A DNA stretch of 64,000 nucleotides. Origin: Neurospora tetraspora (lineage: Eukaryota; Ascomycota; Sordariomycetes; Sordariales; Sordariaceae). The position numbers and the translations under genes are program-made. Location of the stretch: the NCBI RefSeq assembly GCF_033439725.1, contig NW_026944391.1, positions 620,001-684,000 of the forward strand, in the 5' to 3' direction. Of the stretch, positions 21,015 to 34,155 are shown in pieces. The notes beneath the pieces were generated by a model. It did not search any database, was not told the DNA's origin, and saw only the letters and a list, made by a program, of their open reading frames with translations. How positions within the stretch are numbered: the first letter of the stretch is position 1; each line of letters opens with the position of its first letter.

Positions 21015-21215
21015 CCGCAGTGTCAGGACGGTCAACTTTTCTCGTAATCTGCCCAATTATATTTATCGTTTTAGCGCCGCCTCCCCACTTACCGTCTTGC
21101 CTCCGTCCGAACGATATGGATATGGAAGGTGGTAGTTCAGTTTTTTGACCCTACCACGTAATTAAAAGACCCGTTTCATATCCTTCCAACTCCGATAGAT
21201 AAGCTACCATATTGT
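21015..21215. repeat. Direct repeat, left copy (partner 53905-54114)
   Basis: About 200 bp here (agtgtcaggacggtcaac ... ccgatagataagctaccatat) are near identical to 53905-54114. The pair marks the outer ends of the two copies of the large duplicated segment. After it the AT-rich block starts here, whereas a 5S rRNA fragment follows it at 54.1 kb. Confidence 0.8.
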
Positions 21216-21432
21216 AAGATTATCTATGGGAGTAGTTTTTAACAAGGGTTTGGATAATTCAGCCAAAAACGCCGCCGCCGTTTTTAGAACCGTTTTCATT
21301 GCCTTCGCCATCGAGTGCACCGTTCCACTTACGCTAACCCAGCTGAGTGGGCTAGGCATATACTACACAAGGTACTTACCCCTGCCATTTACCCCTGACA
21401 CCTACTCTACTCCATATATTTAGTATATCTAA

Positions 21433-21492
21433 TTGGAAGGTGTGGTTGGCTTTTGGAAGGTGTGGTTGGCTTTTGGGAGGTGTAGTTGGCTT
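21433..21492. repeat. 20-bp tandem repeat, three copies
   Basis: Three copies of ttggaaggtgtggttggctt with few changes lie at the edge of the AT-rich block. The function is unknown. It may be a remnant of a retroelement terminal region. Confidence 0.8.
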
Positions 21493-24400
21493 TGGTGAAT
21501 AGTTTTCTCCATACGTATATCCCTTTAGGCAAATTAGAAGGGCCTTAAGATATAAATTGTATCTTTACCCTCGGATTCCTAATTAAACTAAAGAAGCAAA
21601 TTTCTATCCCATTCTAATTATATTTATTATATATTTATTCTTCCCAATTGATTCTACCTTATAAATTACGGCCCCTACGTTACGAAGGTTGCGTTAATTT
21701 TTGTATAAAACCCTCCTTCCGAATTTTCTAATTAATTTCTCCTCCCAAATATACTAAGCTCGTAAATTACTGTAACTTAAGAGGGTATTATTTAAATTTT
21801 ATAGTGCCGATTGTATTCTATCTATATATAATACGGAAGGGATCGAGCTACGAAAACCGCCGATACCGCCGATTATACCTAACGTCGAAGAACGGAAAAA
21901 AAGAGTATTTGCCGACGTCGACGAATTTATAGTAATAATATATAAGCGTTTGCTTTATAAGAAAATTAAAGCCAAGCGAGAATGCGTATAGTATTTATAA
22001 AATAAGTATATATTTTATTATTTTATTATTTTCTTTAATATTATATCTTAATACTTTTTAAATTTATTATAAATGTATTATAATTAATGTAAAAAGAGGC
22101 TAATAAAGTTTGGTTTAATATATATTAAAATAAGAAAAAGTTTATTATTATTTGTAAGAGCTTTTTAACCGACTATACACTATATAAAATATAAGCGTCT
22201 ATATATAAACGGTATTAAAGAATAGAAGGAAGTAGTAATAATTTAATTAGTAGTAACTATTATTGTTTTATAGAAATATATAGTAGTTTAAATTAATATT
22301 ATAGTATTCGCGAAGAGAAGGGATTAAGATTTAAATAAAGATTTAAACGAAGATTCCGAATAATAAATATTACTTAATAACCGTAGGAAGGCCTATAGAG
22401 AAGTTATCTAAGTAAATTCCCTCCTTACCTATACCGATATTATATATTAATATTTCTTCTTACAGTAAATCTAATCAATTCTTATATAAAAGTTTAAGTT
22501 CTTATATAAATAAATATTTAAAAAAAACAGAAATTATAATAAATAATATTCTACTTATTCTTAGTACTTTATAGGAACGCGCAGTCGATACTTTGTAATT
22601 TTAAATATTAGCTTACCTTTTATATATTTGTGCTTATGGGAAGCATTAGTTTTCGGCCCGGTATTTATAAGAATATACTTTACTAATAAATTAAATTACT
22701 TATTATTCGTAATCTAGATATAAAGTAACTAAAGTTTATTATTAAGATTATAATTAATGAAAATAAGTTATCAGCTAATAAAATTAATAAAGGGGCAAAT
22801 ATATATATATTCTTACCTTTAATTATTAATTTAAATTAACACTTTTCTAGAATAACCTTTTCTACTACTATAGTACTATACCTAATCGTTTATTTAATTA
22901 CATTTATAATTATTTAAATTCTATATAATAATACCTTCGAAATAGAATTTTCGTCTTTTAATAAATTATTTTAATGTTTAAATTTAAATGATATTAATTA
23001 TATTAAATTCAAATAGAAGGATAAGATGTAGTAGAAGCCTATCTTTCCTTTAAAGTACTACAAATATCTAGAATTTTAGAACCGGATATAGTTAATAGCG
23101 GGGAATAGAAATACTCTCCGCCCTTAAATATTGCGAATTAGCGGTAGAAATAAAATTAATAGTAAAAACTTTTACTTATTTCCCTTATTATTTTATTTAT
23201 AATTTTTATATAAGGTTCCTTTATATCCGCAATTCGAAATTATATTTTAAATTATAATATAAAAATATTTGAAACCTCTTATTAAGCGAGGTATATTCTA
23301 TATAATTCAATATTATTCGTTTTCAATAATATATTAAAAGATTAATTTAAACTATTTAAATCATTAGCCTCCGTATCCTTATGCAGGGATGATAAAGTAT
23401 TACTTTATCCGATAGCAGTTATATTAAAAACGTTTGAAAATTGCGAAGATATAAAAGTATTTTATATATAGCGTTATTACTTCCGGGAAGTATCTAAACT
23501 TTCTATAGATAATATATAGGTAAAGTAATTCATTATAAAAATTGGAAATCTATAGATAGTATTATTAAATTTAGCTATTAAATAAGTTCGAAAAAACTAT
23601 TTTAGTAAAATTAATTCCTTTAAAGTTTATAACCTATTAATTAAAAATATATTAACCCCCTTTCTAAATCTTTTTAAATATTCCTTCGGTCTTAATTTAT
23701 TTATAATAATAATTATTAATCGATATTTGAACCTTAAAGATCTAATTTCCAATATTACTACGAAAATAGTTTTTTTAAATTCGAATAATAGTAGTTTTGA
23801 CCAAATTATTTAAAAGTAGCTTATAATATTGAAAATGCTTTTTATATATCTAAATAATAAATATAGAGAAGTAGAAAATATTATTCGGGAAATAGAGTAA
23901 ATAGTTTCCGAATCCAAGGAAATAATTTCTATATTTTCTATATATTTTTTCTACCAATAAAGCTTTATTCGTTGAAATAATTTTAATAGATACTATCGGA
24001 GTATTTATCTTACGGCAACGACCTTTGAATTTTTTTTATATTTTGAATATTAGTGGTAAAGAAAGAAAAATTATAGAATCGAAAGGGTATTGGAGTAGAG
24101 TAATTATATGGAAAGAGTATATAATTTAATTAATATTTTGGATTTCGTTATTAAATTTATTATTAAACCTAAATTAACGGCTATAATTACCAAATTTAAA
24201 TCTACTCCTTATTTAAAATATAGTCAACTATTCTATATAGGAAATAGTTTTTTAAAGTATATAAATAAATATTATAAAATCGATAAATTATTCGATTATT
24301 TTAAATATAAGGGAGAAGGGAAGAATAATTAAATTAATAACTTCGCTTCGTAATTTATACGTTGGATATTTACGGTTATAATAGGTAAATAGGAGTTGTT

Positions 24401-27179
24401 ATTAATAAGGAATGCCTATTAAAATAGGGATAGAAGAAGAGGAAAAGAGAAAAAATAGTAGAGGAAGCTATAAAACGTATTAAATTAGAATCTTAAGTAT
24501 ATGGAATATAAATAAGGATATTATTTCCGTTTATCCTACCGAGATATCTCTTCTTAGAATTACGATTACAATAATTGTAATTATAACCAAGCCTAATAAT
24601 AATAGTAAGTCCTTTAATTGCTTTGATATTTTTAATTGTACCGTCCGATTGATTGTGCCGCCTGTTTGGTTGTGCCGCCTGTTTGGTTGTGCCGTTTGGG
24701 CGTGCGAAGAATTTACGTAATGCTCTTTGAGATTCGATATTTTAGGGTGCGGTTGCGATTAGTAGGGCGGTATTGTAGATTGGGCGGTATTATTTTTTAG
24801 ACTTTATTGGGGATTATTTTATTAATGTATTAATTAATTTAAGATTCAGTTTAGAAGAACTTATGTTTTTGGTATATATATATAATTAATATATTAAAGC
24901 TCTTAATTCTTTAATTATATTTTGTACCTTGTTTTTATTTAATTATTTATAATATTTATGAAGGGTTTCTACGACGATGTTTTTTAAACTTTTATTGTCT
25001 TTAATAGTGGATTTGTATATTATTAGTACTATTTTAAGGAAATTATTAATATTTAAAGAGATAGTAGCCGCCGTTTTGAATTATTGTAGCATAATAGTTT
25101 TTAGTTTATTAATTAAGTATTTTTCTACTAAGGCGTAAATTTTTGTATAAATTAGAAGGGTATCCGTTATTGGTTTATTAATATTAGTTTTGTATCCGTT
25201 TATTTTTAACTTATTAAAATTATTACGTTCGTATTGTAACTATATATTATAATCAAAGTAATATAAATAAGATATTATTATAGAGATAAGCCGAGGATTA
25301 TTATTTGGGAGGTTAATCTTTCCTTTTTGTATCTTCTAAATATAATATTAGTTTAGTATCGTTACTAGTATATAGATTATTATTAGTTTTAAAACTTTTA
25401 TGGTAAATTGTAAAGAAGAGTTTAAATTATATATATACAATAGTTTTATATATATAGTATTCCCTTCTTTTATAAGATATTACGAGGTTTGAATATTCCC
25501 CGCTAGAGTAGAATTTATTTGGAGGTATTATTAATATTTATAAATTCCGAAAATAAAAGAATAATAAAAGCGAAATAATTATATATTTTGAAAAAATTTA
25601 TTAAGTTTTTAGAGGGATTATTTCCGGTTATATTACGGGCTATTTAAGTTACGGAATTAATTAGTTAGTTTCTAAAGCTTGTAAACGCTATTTTAGAACC
25701 TAATATTATCATTTATATATAAGGGCGTATAGGAATTGTTATTTTTATTGAAAGGAAAATAAAAGTATATTACTTCAAATTTTAGCGATATCACCGAAGC
25801 GTTTCTATATTTTAAAAATAATAATCGCAATCCTTATAATATTATATTTAGGTTAATATTAAAAATATTTTAAATTTATATTAAACCGCCCTTTATTATT
25901 ATAGTTATTTTATATTCGTTTCTTACGTTATAGCCTTACCCTACCTAAAATAGCCGATTTACTATATAGTTATTTTAAAGTAATTAAATATCCTATATTA
26001 ATTTTTTGGCCGCCCGATTATTATTAATTCCGTTACGCCTTAACTATTATTTACGATAAGAATACTCTATATTTATTTATATAAATATTATTATAAAAAT
26101 TTACTACGGGTAAACTTTATAATCTTTTAGGTTGTCGGTAAGTATTTATTTATTGTAGGTTGGAGTATAGGTTTAATAGATCCTTAGGGTTAATTAATTA
26201 ATATAGTAAATTAGTAATTTCCTTCGCTAGTTGGCTAATAAATATTATTATAGCTTCTACTATACGTTAAAGTATTTATAATGGTAACTTTACAATTATA
26301 CTTTTTAATTACTATTATAATTATATAAAACTATTTAAGCGACCGAATTACTAGTTTCGGTTACTTATATCCTTTTAAAATATAGTTTTGGGGTATAGTA
26401 GTTTATTAGCGTTATAATAATGTTTTAAGAAGAAATTAAATCTATTATATATTAGTCTTTATAATAATATTAATTAAAATATATTTAGGCCTAGATATAT
26501 TTAAATATATTTTATTGTAATAATATTGATATTGAAAGAATCTTCCTATAGTTTACTACTTTCGCCCTTCTTAAAAGAATTAGAATTAGAATTAGAAGTG
26601 ATATATACTATTAAGTTATAGACTTTAAATATTTATGGCATCCGTTCTAGATTTCTTTTTTTTTTTACTTATTAGTAATATCTAATATATATAATACTAT
26701 GAGATATATAGTATTGTTAAGTTATCTTTGTATAATTAGGCTATTATTTTGAGATGCTACGTTTCTTTCCAATTGTATATTATCTAATTATTCTATAATA
26801 GACATACTTTCTCTGGGGTGCACCAAACTAAATTAGCGTTCCGTTCCCTCGGGATATTTGAATTAAGCGGCTAGTAATTCAGTGCGTACGCAGCACCAAT
26901 TATCACTCCAGCATGCGGAAGATTTTTTACCGCCCTTGGTAAACCCAGATGTGGTCCTTGATTGAGTCGGGTATTTTAAAAAGAAAGAAAGCTGGAAGGC
27001 AAAACCAACGTAAGTAAAAGAGCATCAACAAAAAGTACCAAAGAGAGTCCAGTCCTAACATGTCCCAGCACATTGTCTTTAGGCCCCACCTTCATTCGTC
27101 ACTATTAGAAGACATCCAGATAATCCAGGTTGGCTTCCCCCATATGTCCGTCACATTGGCGTTGGGTCCTTGCCTTAAC

Positions 27180-28246
27180 CCTTGAATATCCAATCCTCAG
27201 AGTCCCGGGCCGGCTCCCTATATTCGGCATCCAAGTCAAGGTTAGAATCATCTTCCTTGCTCATTTTGTCAAGCTCGTTCTGCAGCAGTTCCATAAGTTT
27301 CTCCTGAATATTCTCGAGGACTTGTTTCACAATCTATTTCCCATTCGAAAAGGACAATCATTAGCGCCCTTCTTTTTAATGGCCTTTACGAAAGACCGAA
27401 AGCAATCTCGGTGAGTTAATACTGTTCCTTCTTATTTATTTCGTCTCTTAGTAAATCCTTAGTTTGTAGGTAGTTGTAGCAATGAGGAATGGAAAAGTTT
27501 TCCATCGCCTTAGCTATAGGCTGGGAGAGTTCGTAGCTTGGATGAGTTAGGTTAGGAGGTGGAATAAGAAGAGTTCTATTAGGCCCTATTATATTTTTCG
27601 TGGCTCCTGTGGCTCCCGTGGCCACTGTTAGTTCTGTGGCTCCTATGGCTGTAGTATTTACGATAACTAGAACTGAAGCTTATTGGGCGGGCATTCTAGC
27701 AGTAATTGTAGCTGTGGTAGGAGTAGTCACAGTAATAGGAGACTTATTAGTTTCCTCCAAAGATAGCTTGGCGTACTACTGAGCAAGAGCAGCCTTTTTA
27801 GATTATTGCCTACGTAAGTATGTAGGGTTGGTATAGTTGGGATTAATATATAATAGATGTTGGTGCTAGATGTGGGGTCTATGGGCCGTATAAACGTGAG
27901 CTTGAGGCGGGACTCTGCTCCTTCCGCGCGCGTTATATACTACTCTTAGGTTAGGAGGCGTTACGAGAGGTGTGATAATATAAGGCGCATATTGGCTCTA
28001 ATTAGGTTGATAGTGGTGAACTATCCCAAAATGTCCGGCCGTATGCTGCTGAGCTCCTAGGACAATAAAGCCTAGGTGAGAACTAGGAGCGGCAATCTAT
28101 TTATTACGACCCAAATTAGCCGCCGGCACTGAGACGAATGGTTGAGGGACCGGAGCAGCGTAGATGGGCCGCTTAGAGTCTATCGGCCAGGGACCACTGC
28201 CGTGGTCCTCCGGATTCGGGGTGATGTGGTGACCGGGGAAACTCAT
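27180..28246 (-). pseudogene. Coding remnant with RIP-type stop codons
   Basis: On the minus strand one frame runs from an ATG at 28246 to 27416 (276 codons), interrupted only by TAG/TAA codons that fit C-to-T changes of CAG/CAA. It reads as Pro/Thr/Gln-rich protein (MSFPGHHITPNPEDHG, then VPQPFVSVPAANLG, later LRRQ and SLEETNKSP). Downstream, in a shifted frame, 27337-27180 encodes a clean helical acidic C-terminus (IVKQVLENIQEKLMELLQ ... DSEDWIFKG, stop). A degenerate intron or indel would join the two. The product family was not recognised. It may be a transposon structural protein or a captured host gene. It sits in a GC-richer island just left of an inverted repeat. Confidence 0.55.
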
Positions 28247-28336
28247 CGTTGTCAGTTGCTGAGCTCAATAACATTCACACGAGGGCTCCAATCCTTGGCG
28301 TCCTGGGTGATCCAAGCGGTTCGGTTATTCTGGAAA

Positions 28337-28575
28337 TAGCCCATTGCTCGTTCTTTTCTCGCATCTCTTTAATCAATCAATCCTTCGAGAGGTGCGGAAA
28401 TGTAGCCGATAGTAATTGTGGGGAGCTGTGTTTCTAGATATGGCGGTCAGAACCCTAACCTTAGTTCCGGCGAGCCGGAACTAGCTTAGGGTTCCTCAAC
28501 CGCAACGAAGAAAAGGATATTACCCTACAAAATAAGTATATCGGGCTTAATAACTATATTCTATATTTTAAACCG
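28337..28575 (+). repeat. Inverted repeat, left arm (partner 33900-34155)
   Basis: About 230 bp here match 33900-34155 in reverse complement, beginning at gaaatagc and running inward through cgaggtgcggaaatgtagccg-like sequence to attctatattttaaa. The arm contains a long palindrome (28448-28496). The two arms bracket about 5.8 kb of AT-rich sequence. That fits a DNA transposon with long terminal inverted repeats or two copies of one repeat in opposite orientation. No target duplication was visible. Confidence 0.75.
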
Positions 28576-31500
28576 GTAACCTATACTTTACCTCCCTCTT
28601 TTTCTTCTTCTTTTTCTTCTCTTTTTAGCACTCCTCCCTCGCATTACCCCGCCGACCGCGACGCGAACGATTACAACGACGATAAACCGTCTCCAATATA
28701 ATTATTATCCTCCCTAGGGTTAGTGCTTGATAGTACCAGTGCTATAGGGTTAATTAGCTACCGTTTTACTTCTTGAAGCCAGTAAGGGTTATCGAAGGAA
28801 AAGAGGAAGGAGGAGGTTACTAATATATATAGTAAAATATAAGAGCGGGAGAGAGACGCGAATGGAATTGGCGGGACTTTGATGCGGAGAGAAGATAAGA
28901 GTATAATATCCAATATCTATATAAATATATATAAATCGATTACCCTATAGACCTTCGTATACTTCTCTCCCTTTTATTTAACGTCGCCTTCCCATATAAT
29001 ATTAAAATATACATAATATTTATAATAATAATATTAAGTAAGTTTAAAAAACAATTTAAAAAATATCTATTTACTATATATTGTTAATTTTATATAAATA
29101 TTTATATATTATATAGATTTTATATATTCTATAGATTAAAAATTATTTCGAAACTCCTATTATATATTCGGATACCTCTTTATTCCGATGGTTAGGAATT
29201 TCTTATTTTTAATTTACTCTTCAATTTTATTATTTCTTTTTCAATATTGTCCAATCTTTGTTCGATTGTAGTCTTAAATTCGTGATACTTAGTATTAATT
29301 ACGTATTAACTTCCTAACTCCTTTTTAAGAATAAGTTTTATAGGTAATCTAATTATAGATCGACAATAATAAATATTAATATCTCTTAACATATCTTCTT
29401 TGCCCCTGAACATAGATTATATATTCTATATTATTATATATCTTTTACCGTTATTCTCTACGAAAGTCCATTGGTTCGGAGTCTGTATAGGTGTTGTCTA
29501 TTTAAATTGTATTATATCCTATACTATAAAATAAATCGTAGATTCTCCAGCCTCTATATCTTGTTTTTATATCGCCAACTTCGGATTTGGCCAGTTTATA
29601 TTAGTAAAGAGGAACCGTATATACTTGAAGAATATTTTCTTCCTTTTATATAGTAATAATAACTAAATTACTTCGCGGTAGTCATGCTATAATTTTAGCC
29701 TATATTAATATACCAGTCTCAGGATGTTTTATATATATATATATTTTACCGTACTAATTGTTTTTAGTATATTCCTTAGCGCTTTAGTCATTAATATTTT
29801 CAAATTCGAACCATTCTTCTACTATATAACAGTCTAAGGATATTGTGGTCTACATTCCTTTAGTTTTATTACTTATTTTTGCGCCGCCCCAATTATTCTT
29901 CTCTTTCTAATTATTATTTTTCTTATTAATAGTCTTCAACTACTCGTTATCTAAAGCGTTTATTATCGTTTATAAATTTTCCTCGGATTCGGCGGCGTTC
30001 GTATTTTTCTCTCCTTAGCCTTTACTAATATTCTCCTTTTGGTTTTCATTTTCTTTTCGTTTTTATTTATCCCCTTTCTCTTACTCTACCTCCTCTTTAT
30101 CGTCTTCAAATTTTCGTTTTTTATTATCCCCTTTCTCTTACTCTACTTCCTCTTTATCGTCTTCAAATTTTCTTTTTTTTATCCCCTTTCTCTTACTCTA
30201 CCTTCTCTTTATCGTCCTCAAATTTATATTCTTCTTCTTTATATTCTTCTTCTTCATATTCTTCTTCTTTTTCTTAATTATCGTCGATAATTATCTCTAT
30301 ATCGTTATCCTCCTTATTATTTTCAGTTATATTTATTGGTTGAGTTTTATTTCCTTTTACTTCTTATTTTGTATGTTAATTATAATAGAAAGTAGTATCA
30401 TTTCGGTTAATTACCCCTTTAAAATCTTTACCCTTTCTATTTTATTTTCTATAATACTTTCCATCTATTTATGTACTTTGGTATTGTATTTTAGGATTTA
30501 ATATTCGGGTTGGCTTTTGTTTAAGGCTTGGGGAAATGTTAGTATTTTACGACCTAATTGCGGTTACCATCGTTATCTTTCCGTTTGTTAAGGATAATAA
30601 TAATAAATTTAATTTTATATTAGTTTAAATACTATTTATATTCGTATAGTTATAAAATAGAATTTCGGATATTTAAAATCGTTTGTCAATATTATTTACT
30701 AAAATCAATTTTTAAATACTTGAAACTCTTTCTATTTACCTAAATTCTAATCTATTTATTTATTCCCCTACTTATTATAATTAGTTCCAATCTATTATAT
30801 ATATTATAATTAATTCAAATCTATTATTGTATCTATTATCTACTATAATTCGATATTATTAATAGTATCTACTATTGAGGTTATACTTGTTTTATACAGA
30901 GTGGATACTAATGAAATAGTCGTCGGTTAGCTTATTCCTAGTTTGTTTATTGTAGATGTTTTAGAAAATAAACCTAGGGAATTACGGGTACTAATTAATA
31001 TAGATAATTCTATAGTATCCAATAAAATATTAAAATAGTGAGTAATCTTATTTTAAATAGGTATAGTTTTTATAACGTTACTAGTTGTAATTTTAGTTAT
31101 ATAATACTTTTTAATAGATGAGTTATATTCTTTAATTTAGGTTAGTTTATATTAAAGGGATCGAAGATTTAAGAGAAATATTAAAATATAAGCGTATTAC
31201 TACTTAGAAGAATTAGTATAATAAATTTAAATATTAATAGTTGCGGGCAATTGGGATATTCGAAAGGGATTACGTATTCGACGTTGGTAATAATTATAGT
31301 AACTTCGTATAGCGATTTTATATTTTTACTTTTAAAAGTTAATTAAATATTTTACAAGGAGCTTTTATATTAAATTTGTATAGTACGAATAGGGAATTTA
31401 AGGGTTAATTATAATAGAAGTTCTATAATATAAAAATCATTTATAAAAGCATTAATAGCAATATAAAAGAAGAAAAATTGCTATAGTATATTGATTAGAT

Positions 31501-33899
31501 AGAATATAATAGTTGTAATGAAAGGAGTTAAAGAAGAAATTAAATATATAGTATAAATTAAAAGAGAAAAGGGGTATATATAGTTATTTTTGACGATGGA
31601 AATTAGTTTTTAAATTTAAACTTTATATTTTACTTATTGTATTAGCCTATTGTATTTTCTCTCTATACGAATACGAATACTATAAATAACCCTATAAATT
31701 TATAAATGTTCGAGGATTAAAATCCTAAAGCTTTTTTACTTCTTCTACTATTATAATTAATGCAGTTACTAATATTGTTCGATCTAATTGATTTAGTGTA
31801 TCTATATTATAAAAAGTATTTCTTTTTACTACATTATATTACTTTTATTTAATTAATAAATATAGATATTTTAATAATATAGTTATTAGATTTGAGATTT
31901 TAATATTGGAATTAATTAGAAGCGTAAGAATCGAATGTTGTTTGGAAAAAGTGGATAGGGATTAGGAAAGAAATAAACGGTTAGAGGTTTTTAAAAACAA
32001 TATAATGAGAATCTTTAAAATATTTGAAACAGTATTAGAATTCATAAATATTATAACTTTTAATTTATAGAGCCTTTTTATTAATATTATAGAGTTTTTA
32101 AAAAACATAGTGTAAATTAATAAACAATGAATCTAAATAAATACCTCCTATTATTATTAAAGATAAATATAAATTGTAATAAAAAAGAGGAAGTAATTTA
32201 TATATATTTATTAGAATAAGAAAATTAATAATTTAAATTTTAAAATCAAAAGTTATTATACTAATTAAATTAATTAGAATTATTCTATTTACTACTACGC
32301 CGGAATTTAATACGGGAATTAAAATACTATAATAAAATGATCATAAATATTATAACGATAATTATTAGTATATTCTGATAATATTAAATTATAGTAATTA
32401 CGAATTTACCGTTAGGTTGTATTTTTACCAACGATTTAAAAGAGATAAAAATCGGATTAAAATAAGAAGACGTTTAAATTTTTAGCGCGGTACCGAGAGG
32501 ATTGGATAATAATTATAATAGAGTTAAATTATAAATTTCGAGTGTAACGAAAAGGAAACTAGATTTTAAAAAGTAATATATTCTATAGGTAGCGAAAATA
32601 GGGGATAGTTAATTAATAATTTAAAAATATAATATTACTTCCTATTAGTAACAATATATATATATATACCCGTAACTATGCTCTATTATCCACCTTCTAC
32701 TATTTAAGCTATTTAATCTTTTTATTCCTTTTATAATTAATTCTTTATTTTTTAATATATTGATTACTTACCAAGTCCAAAATTCTATTAATAAATTACT
32801 AAAGGGAATTTATACTATACTTAAATTCGTCGAACCGTTATATTTAATTAATATATATTCTAGCTAGACCGATAATAATAATAATATTAGAAATTAGTAT
32901 TTAATAAAAGACGAAGACGATGAAACTAAATAAAGAACTCCTATCTAGGGTATACTAAGGAATATTTAATATATTATTATCTATATAGAATCTAATAAAT
33001 TGTTTAGTAATATTTATCCTATTAATAAACCCTATCCGAATTTTTCGGTTACGGCTTTAGTATATTATAACGTTAATTTCCGTATATTTAATATAGTATA
33101 TAAAATATACTACGGATATAGGATTATAAAGAGGCAATCCCCTATACTTTAATCTATTCAAAAACATTTTTAACTATATTATATATATTTTATAACTATA
33201 GTAAATTTACTAAAAGCGTTCCTAAATTTAAATAATATAATTAATTCAATTATAATTCTAGATTTTAATAGAGTTAGTTCAGATTCCTTTACGCCTAATT
33301 TCTCCACGCCTAGCTTTTTAGGACCCGACTTTTCGGCTCTAATTAATCCTATATTACCTTTAATCTAATCCCCGTCCCTTATTTCCCTTACTAATTTATT
33401 TAAATTTCCGCCTAAGTTAATATTTACGCCTATCCGCCTTACCTCTCTAAACTTTATTTTTCTTCTTAAAGAGAATGTAAATAATAGTAAAGGGTTAAAG
33501 AATCTTAAAATCCCAAACAAAGTCTCTCACAAACAGAAGAGGGATACCCTCGAAAAGGATACCCTCGATAAAATAGTAATAGTACCTCGGAGGTCTAAAA
33601 GGTTAATAAAGAAGGTTCGGAAATAGTAGGAGAAAGAAAGGGTAGAATACTAGTTTGGAAAATCGTTTCTAAATTTTTATACTAAATTATATTTATTCGA
33701 CAGCAATCTATACGATTTTCCCTCGGGAAATGGGTAAAGGACCTAATACCTATCGGGCGCTTGTATATTACTCCTCCCAATATGCAATACTACTATTTAT
33801 ACTATAATAAATTATTCTGGGACTAAATACACTAAGTACCTAGCTATTCTAACCCCACCCCCTTCTTTAGTTATTGGCTTTTCTTATTTATAAGCCCTA

Positions 33900-34155
33900 T
33901 TAATATTTAAAATATAAAGTATAATTATCAAGCCTGGCGTGCTTGTTTTATAGGGTAACATCCTTTTCTTCGTTACGGTTAAAGAACCCTAACCCTAGTT
34001 CTAGCGAGCTGGAACTAGGGTTAGGGTTCTAACTGCTATATTTAGAAACATAGCTCCCCACAATTACTATCGGCTATATTTCCGCACCTCTCGAAGGATT
34101 AATTAATTAAAGAGATGCGAGAAAAGAATGAGTAAACGCTATTTCTTAGCCCGGA
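33900..34155 (-). repeat. Inverted repeat, right arm
   Basis: This is the reverse-complement partner of 28337-28575. It contains a near-perfect palindrome at about 33971-34031 (gaaccctaaccctagttct / agctggaactagggttaggg), which includes CCCTAA-like steps resembling the fungal telomere unit but only twice per arm. The palindrome could extrude as a hairpin, as at some transposon ends. Confidence 0.75.

Noticed and set aside
28448-28496. Telomere
   Set aside because: Only two telomere-like steps occur per palindrome, with ordinary genes on both sides of the region, so this is not a chromosome end.
30039-30290. Hydrophobic 83-residue frame that could suggest a membrane protein
   Set aside because: It is an artefact of pyrimidine-rich tandem repeats of about 56 bp; the same applies to 35293-35631.
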